The position numbers and the translations under genes are program-made. 10,148 nt of DNA. It comes from Pseudomonadota bacterium (GTDB taxonomy: Bacteria; Pseudomonadota; Gammaproteobacteria; Enterobacterales; Enterobacteriaceae). This document shows positions 6,504 to 10,148 of the stretch, piece by piece (the stretch's first letter is position 1; each line of letters begins with the position of its first letter). The stretch is taken from the NCBI GenBank assembly GCA_023454395.1, contig JAEYFY010000077.1, positions 1 through 10,148 on the forward strand. The letters are read 5' to 3'. Under the pieces are notes generated by a model. The model had not been told where the DNA came from, did no database searches, and was given only the letters and a program-made list of their open reading frames with translations.

Positions 6504-7634
6504 GTGAAAGTGTTGACTGTTTTTGGCACACGCCCTGAAGCGATAAAAATGGCACCTTTAGTGCACGCTTTAGCAAATGATGATTCGTTTGAAGCGAAGG
6601 TATGTGTTACGGCCCAACATCGAGAAATGCTTGATCAGGTATTAAATCTTTTTGAGATCAAACCAGATTACGATCTCAATATTATGAAACCAGGACAAGA
6701 TTTAACGGATATTACCTGTCGTATTTTAGAAGGGTTAAAACCGGTATTAGCGTCATTTCAACCTGATGTTGTTTTGGTACATGGTGATACAACAACGACT
6801 ATGGCAGCAAGTTTAGCCGCATTTTATCAACGAATTCCTGTTGGTCATGTGGAAGCAGGGCTGCGTACTGGCAATCTTTACTCCCCTTGGCCTGAAGAGG
6901 CAAACCGTACTATTGCAGGTCATCTTGCAATGTATCATTTCGCACCAACAGAAACTGCAAAATTAAATTTGGTACGAGAAGCGGTTGCGGATAAAAATAT
7001 TTTTGTCACGGGAAATACGGTAATTGATGCGTTGTTTTGGGTAAGTGACAGAGTGATGGGCAATCAAACACTCTTAAACGAGCTTGCTGTAAACTACCCA
7101 TTTATTCAGCCTGATAAGAAAATGATCTTGGTAACAGGACATCGTCGAGAAAGCTTTGGTGGTGGTTTTGAACGTATCTGCCAAGCTTTAGCTGAAATTG
7201 CATTAGCACACCCTGATGTAGAAGTTGTTTATCCTGTTCACTTAAATCCTAATGTGAGTGAGCCTGTTCAACGGATCCTTCATGGTATTGATAATATTAA
7301 GCTAATACAGCCACAAGATTATCTCCCATTCGTTTATTTAATGAACCATGCTTACCTTATTTTGACCGACTCTGGTGGAATTCAAGAAGAAGCGCCTTCA
7401 TTAGGTAAGCCTGTTCTTGTAATGCGAGACACAACAGAACGCCCAGAAGCTGTTGAAGCGGGTTCTGTTCGTTTAGTCGGAACAGATACTAAACGTATTG
7501 TTAGCGAAGTAACCTCTTTATTGACAGACGAAAACGCGTATCACCAAATGAGTAAGGCAACAAATCCTTATGGTGATGGTCATGCCTGCCAACGTATTCT
7601 TGAAGCATTGAAAAAAAATCAGGTGACATTATGA
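6504..7634 (+). CDS. wecB: WecB, UDP-N-acetylglucosamine 2-epimerase (non-hydrolysing)
   Basis: A 376-residue cytoplasmic enzyme that interconverts UDP-GlcNAc and UDP-ManNAc, the first step toward ManNAcA of ECA. It has the GT-B-like two-domain epimerase fold. Conserved residues present: R10 and K15 in [13 protein letters not shown]95 in VHGDTTTT, E117 in [11 protein letters not shown]131 in WPEEANR and H213 in [11 protein letters not shown]. The GTG at 6504 is chosen as start. It gives the family N-terminus [13 protein letters not shown] and exactly the E. coli length. GAGAG (6494–6498) lies 5 bp upstream. The frame stays open upstream to an ATG at 6438, but those 22 codons run through the hairpin region and do not look like WecB. 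The stop overlaps the wecC start (ATGA), so translation is probably coupled. Confidence 0.97.
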   Translation: MKVLTVFGTRPEAIKMAPLVHALANDDSFEAKVCVTAQHREMLDQVLNLFEIKPDYDLNIMKPGQDLTDITCRILEGLKPVLASFQPDVVLVHGDTTTTMAASLAAFYQRIPVGHVEAGLRTGNLYSPWPEEANRTIAGHLAMYHFAPTETAKLNLVREAVADKNIFVTGNTVIDALFWVSDRVMGNQTLLNELAVNYPFIQPDKKMILVTGHRRESFGGGFERICQALAEIALAHPDVEVVYPVHLNPNVSEPVQRILHGIDNIKLIQPQDYLPFVYLMNHAYLILTDSGGIQEEAPSLGKPVLVMRDTTERPEAVEAGSVRLVGTDTKRIVSEVTSLLTDENAYHQMSKATNPYGDGHACQRILEALKKNQVTL

Positions 7635-8893
7635 GTTTTGAAACTATTTCTGTTATCGGCCTCGGCTACATTGGTTTACCTACAGCGGCAGCTTTTGCCT
7701 CTCGTAAAAAAAGCGTCATCGGTGTTGATGTTAATCAGCATGCAGTTGATACGATTAATAAAGGTCAAATTCACATTGTTGAGCCTGATCTTGATAAAGT
7801 CGTTAAACAAGCAGTTGAAGAAGGTCATTTAAAAGCCTATACCACGCCACAGCCAGCAGATGCTTACCTTATTGCTGTACCTACACCATTTAAAGGTGAG
7901 CATGAGCCTGATTTGGCTTATGTTGAAGCAGCAGCTCGCTCTATCGCACCTGTACTGAAGAAAGGTGATCTTATTATTCTAGAATCAACTTCACCAGTTG
8001 GCTCTACTGAAAAAATGGCAGAGTGGTTAGCAGAAGCTCGTCCAGACTTAACATTCCCTCATCAACAAGGTGAAGATGCTGATATCGATGTTGCTTACTG
8101 CCCTGAGCGCGTATTACCAGGTCAAGTGATGATTGAACTTATCCGCAATGACCGTGTTGTAGGTGGTATGAACCGTAAATCCTCAGAGCGTGCAAGTGAG
8201 TTATACAAGATTTTCCTTGAAGGTGAATGTGTTATCACTAATGCACGTACCGCAGAAATGTGTAAGCTGACTGAAAATAGTTTCCGTGATGTTAATATAG
8301 CGTTTGCTAATGAATTATCACTGATCTGCGCTGACCAAGATATTAATGTGTGGGAGCTAATTAGCTTGGCGAATCGCCATCCTCGCGTCAATATCTTACA
8401 ACCAGGCCCAGGCGTTGGCGGACACTGTATCGCTGTTGACCCTTGGTTTATCGTGTCACAAAATCCAAAACAATCCCGTTTAATTCACACTGCGCGTTTA
8501 GTCAATGATGGCAAACCTGTGTGGGTTATCGATCAAGTGAAAGCCGCTGTTGCAGATTGCCTTACTGAAACAGGTAAACGAGCAAACGAAATTAAGATTG
8601 CCTGCTTTGGTTTAGCCTTTAAGCCTAATATTGATGACTTACGTGAAAGCCCAGCAATGAATATCACGAAACAAGTCGCTGATTGGCACAGCGGTACGAC
8701 ATTAGCTGTGGAGCCGAATATTCATGAGCTACCAACAAAACTGAAAGGGATCACAGAGTTAGTATCAACAGAACAAGCACTGAAAGACGCTGATATTGTC
8801 TTAATGTTAGTTGATCACCAACAATTTAAGGCGATCCCTGGTAGTAAAGTGACTCAAAAATGGATTGTTGATACTAAAGGAGTATGGCGTTGA
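7631..8893 (+). CDS. wecC: WecC, UDP-N-acetyl-D-mannosamine dehydrogenase
   Basis: A 420-residue NAD-dependent UDP-sugar dehydrogenase that oxidises UDP-ManNAc twice to UDP-ManNAcA, the second sugar donor of ECA, in the cytoplasm. An N-terminal Rossmann domain starts with [12 protein letters not shown] (8–19). The central and C-terminal domains follow, with ESTSPVGST (118–126), the active-site [10 protein letters not shown] (K212, N216) and the catalytic cysteine C266 in [13 protein letters not shown]. The C-terminal [17 protein letters not shown] block is intact. Length equals E. coli WecC. The ATG overlaps the wecB stop by 4 bp, with AGGTGA (7621–7626) 4 bp ahead of it. The reading frame ends inside the start region of rffG. 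No anomaly was seen. Confidence 0.97.
   Translation: MSFETISVIGLGYIGLPTAAAFASRKKSVIGVDVNQHAVDTINKGQIHIVEPDLDKVVKQAVEEGHLKAYTTPQPADAYLIAVPTPFKGEHEPDLAYVEAAARSIAPVLKKGDLIILESTSPVGSTEKMAEWLAEARPDLTFPHQQGEDADIDVAYCPERVLPGQVMIELIRNDRVVGGMNRKSSERASELYKIFLEGECVITNARTAEMCKLTENSFRDVNIAFANELSLICADQDINVWELISLANRHPRVNILQPGPGVGGHCIAVDPWFIVSQNPKQSRLIHTARLVNDGKPVWVIDQVKAAVADCLTETGKRANEIKIACFGLAFKPNIDDLRESPAMNITKQVADWHSGTTLAVEPNIHELPTKLKGITELVSTEQALKDADIVLMLVDHQQFKAIPGSKVTQKWIVDTKGVWR
8878..8882 (+). promoter_or_regulatory. ribosome-binding site that decides the rffG start
   Basis: AGGAG inside the end of wecC is 7 bp before the TTG at 8890 but only 1 bp before the ATG at 8884. A 1-bp spacing is too short for initiation, so the site favours the TTG. 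Spacing is seen directly; use of TTG is inferred. Confidence 0.65.
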
Positions 8894-9957
8894 AACGCAT
8901 TCTAGTTACAGGTGGAGCCGGTTTTATCGGCTCTGCTGTTGTTCGACATATTATTGAAAACACCAATGACAGCGTTGTTGTGGTGGATAAACTGACTTAT
9001 GCCGGTAATTTAGAGTCATTAGCAACAGTGGCAGACAGTGAACGCTATGCCTTTGAGCAAGTCGATATCTGTGATAGAGCGGAGCTTGATCGCTTATTTG
9101 CTCAATATCAGCCAGATGTTGTTATGCACTTAGCGGCAGAAAGCCATGTTGACCGCTCTATTGATGGTCCAGCTGCATTTATTGAAACCAATATTGTGGG
9201 GACTTACACCTTATTGGAAGCCGCTCGCCATTTTTGGCAAGTTTTACCTGAAGAAAAGAAAACGGCATTTCGTTTCCACCATATTTCAACAGATGAAGTG
9301 TATGGCGATTTAGAAGGTACAGATGATTTCTTTACTGAAACCACACCTTATGCGCCAAGTAGCCCGTATTCTGCGTCTAAAGCATCAAGCGACCATTTAG
9401 TTCGTGCTTGGTTACGGACTTATGGTTTACCCACTGTAATAACCAATTGTTCAAATAACTATGGTCCTTATCATTTCCCTGAAAAATTAATCCCATTAAT
9501 TATCTTAAATGCGATTTCAGGAAAACCATTACCTGTTTATGGTAAAGGTGAACAGATCCGTGATTGGCTCTATGTTGAAGATCATGCTCGTGCGCTCTAT
9601 TTAGTCGCAACAACGGCAACACCGGGTAAAACCTACAATATTGGCGGTCATAATGAGCGTCGTAATATTGATGTTGTTAAAACGATTTGTGCGCTATTAG
9701 AAGAGTTATATCCAGCAAAACCGGAAGGTGTTGCTCAATATGTCGATCTCATCACTTATGTGAAAGACAGACCTGGTCATGACTTGCGCTATGCGATTGA
9801 TGCGGCAAAAATTGAAGCTGAATTAGGCTGGAAACCAGAAGAGACATTTGAATCTGGCATTCGTAAAACGGTTTTGTGGTATTTAAATAACGAAACTTGG
9901 TGGAAACGTGTGCTAGATGGCTCTTATGCCGGTGAACGTTTAGGGCTTGGGAACTGA
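8890..9957 (+). CDS. rffG: RffG, dTDP-glucose 4,6-dehydratase (ECA pathway)
   Basis: An extended short-chain dehydrogenase/reductase that turns dTDP-glucose into dTDP-4-keto-6-deoxyglucose, the precursor of Fuc4NAc in ECA. Numbering from the TTG gives 355 residues, the E. coli RffG length as I recall it. It has the NAD-binding TGGAGFIG (7–14), the dehydratase-specific STDEVYG with T134, D135 and E136, and the catalytic YSASK (Y160, K164). Placement in the wec cluster favours rffG over its paralogue rmlB/rfbB. The TTG (8890) is preferred over the in-frame ATG (8884), which would add Met-Ala. AGGAG is 7 bp from the TTG but 1 bp from the ATG, and the product begins MKRILVTGG like family members. 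The TTG overlaps the wecC stop by 4 bp (TTGA). rffH follows after 21 bp. Confidence 0.95.
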   Translation: MKRILVTGGAGFIGSAVVRHIIENTNDSVVVVDKLTYAGNLESLATVADSERYAFEQVDICDRAELDRLFAQYQPDVVMHLAAESHVDRSIDGPAAFIETNIVGTYTLLEAARHFWQVLPEEKKTAFRFHHISTDEVYGDLEGTDDFFTETTPYAPSSPYSASKASSDHLVRAWLRTYGLPTVITNCSNNYGPYHFPEKLIPLIILNAISGKPLPVYGKGEQIRDWLYVEDHARALYLVATTATPGKTYNIGGHNERRNIDVVKTICALLEELYPAKPEGVAQYVDLITYVKDRPGHDLRYAIDAAKIEAELGWKPEETFESGIRKTVLWYLNNETWWKRVLDGSYAGERLGLGN

Positions 9958-9978
9958 TTAAGTAAAGAAGGATAAATG

Positions 9979-10148
9979 ATGAAAGGTATTATTTTAGCGG
10001 GTGGCTCTGGCACACGACTGCATCCGATAACCAAAGGGGTATCGAAGCAGTTATTGCCTATCTATGATAAGCCCATGATCTATTATCCGCTTTCAGTTCT
10101 GATGCTTGCTGGTATTCGAGATATTTTGATCATCACAACACCCGATGA
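9979..10148 (+). CDS. rffH: RffH, glucose-1-phosphate thymidylyltransferase, N-terminal part (cut by right edge)
   Basis: The first 56 codons of a nucleotidyltransferase that joins glucose-1-phosphate and dTTP to make dTDP-glucose, the substrate of RffG. The sugar-nucleotidyltransferase signature [11 protein letters not shown] is at residues 6–16, followed by [17 protein letters not shown], which is diagnostic of RmlA/RffH enzymes. Two adjacent in-frame ATGs exist at 9976 and 9979. The second is chosen because AAGGA (9968–9972) is 6 bp from it and 3 bp from the first, and because the product then begins MKGIILAGG like E. coli RffH. The position after rffG favours rffH over the paralogue rmlA. 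The frame is open to the window end and the rest is not visible. Confidence 0.95.
   Translation, partial: MKGIILAGGSGTRLHPITKGVSKQLLPIYDKPMIYYPLSVLMLAGIRDILIITTPD

Noticed and set aside
6484..6507. 7-codon frame MKKREPL whose stop overlaps the wecB GTG
   Set aside because: No Shine-Dalgarno sequence and too short to judge; the overlap with the wecB start is suggestive of coupling but can easily be chance.
8122..8391. 89-codon minus-strand frame inside wecC
   Set aside because: Composition follows the reverse complement of conserved wecC codons; no independent evidence.
1..10148. A new defence system, mobile element, CRISPR array or accessory island
   Set aside because: Every substantial frame is a recognisable core enterobacterial gene in conserved order, with no transposase, integrase, direct-repeat array, tRNA attachment site or composition break.

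Overview
The window is a stretch of enterobacterial core chromosome. Gene order is gppA–rhlB (minus strand), then trxA, rho, wecA, wzzE, wecB, wecC, rffG, rffH (plus strand). This is the arrangement I know from Escherichia coli, and every protein reads as a close homologue of the E. coli product. Base composition is visibly AT-rich, with A/T-rich third positions (roughly 40% G+C by eye). That points away from Escherichia or Salmonella and toward an AT-rich enterobacterial lineage such as Proteus, Providencia or another Morganellaceae. This placement is inference from composition and protein similarity recalled from memory.

Left part (1–1520, minus strand): the first ~70 codons of gppA run off the left edge, and just upstream of it is complete rhlB, encoding the DEAD-box helicase of the RNA degradosome. 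A 119-bp divergent region (1521–1639) separates rhlB from trxA. Thioredoxin 1 (1640–1966) is followed by a strong hairpin without a U-tract and a 567-bp AT-rich gap. That gap must hold the rho leader; it contains a perfect tandem 16-mer and two unproven mini-ORFs. Rho factor (2534–3793) is full length and almost invariant. Its 3' UTR ends in a textbook intrinsic terminator, with a long-range inverted repeat just before it.

Right part (4203–10148, plus strand): the head of the enterobacterial common antigen (ECA) operon. WecA puts GlcNAc-1-phosphate on undecaprenyl phosphate to make lipid I. WecB (UDP-GlcNAc 2-epimerase) and WecC (UDP-ManNAc dehydrogenase) make UDP-ManNAcA for lipid II. RffG (dTDP-glucose 4,6-dehydratase) and RffH (glucose-1-phosphate thymidylyltransferase, cut by the right edge) start the dTDP-Fuc4NAc branch. 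WzzE sets the chain length of the finished polymer. wecB–wecC and wecC–rffG overlap by 4 bp, as expected for coupled translation. The exception is the wzzE–wecB junction, a 129-bp gap carrying three consecutive perfect stem-loops.

I see no mobile element, CRISPR array, tRNA/rRNA, phage gene or accessory island, and no sign of an unknown multi-gene system. The items worth a second look are non-coding: the rho leader and 3' UTR, the hairpin cluster inside the wec operon, and a few start-codon choices.
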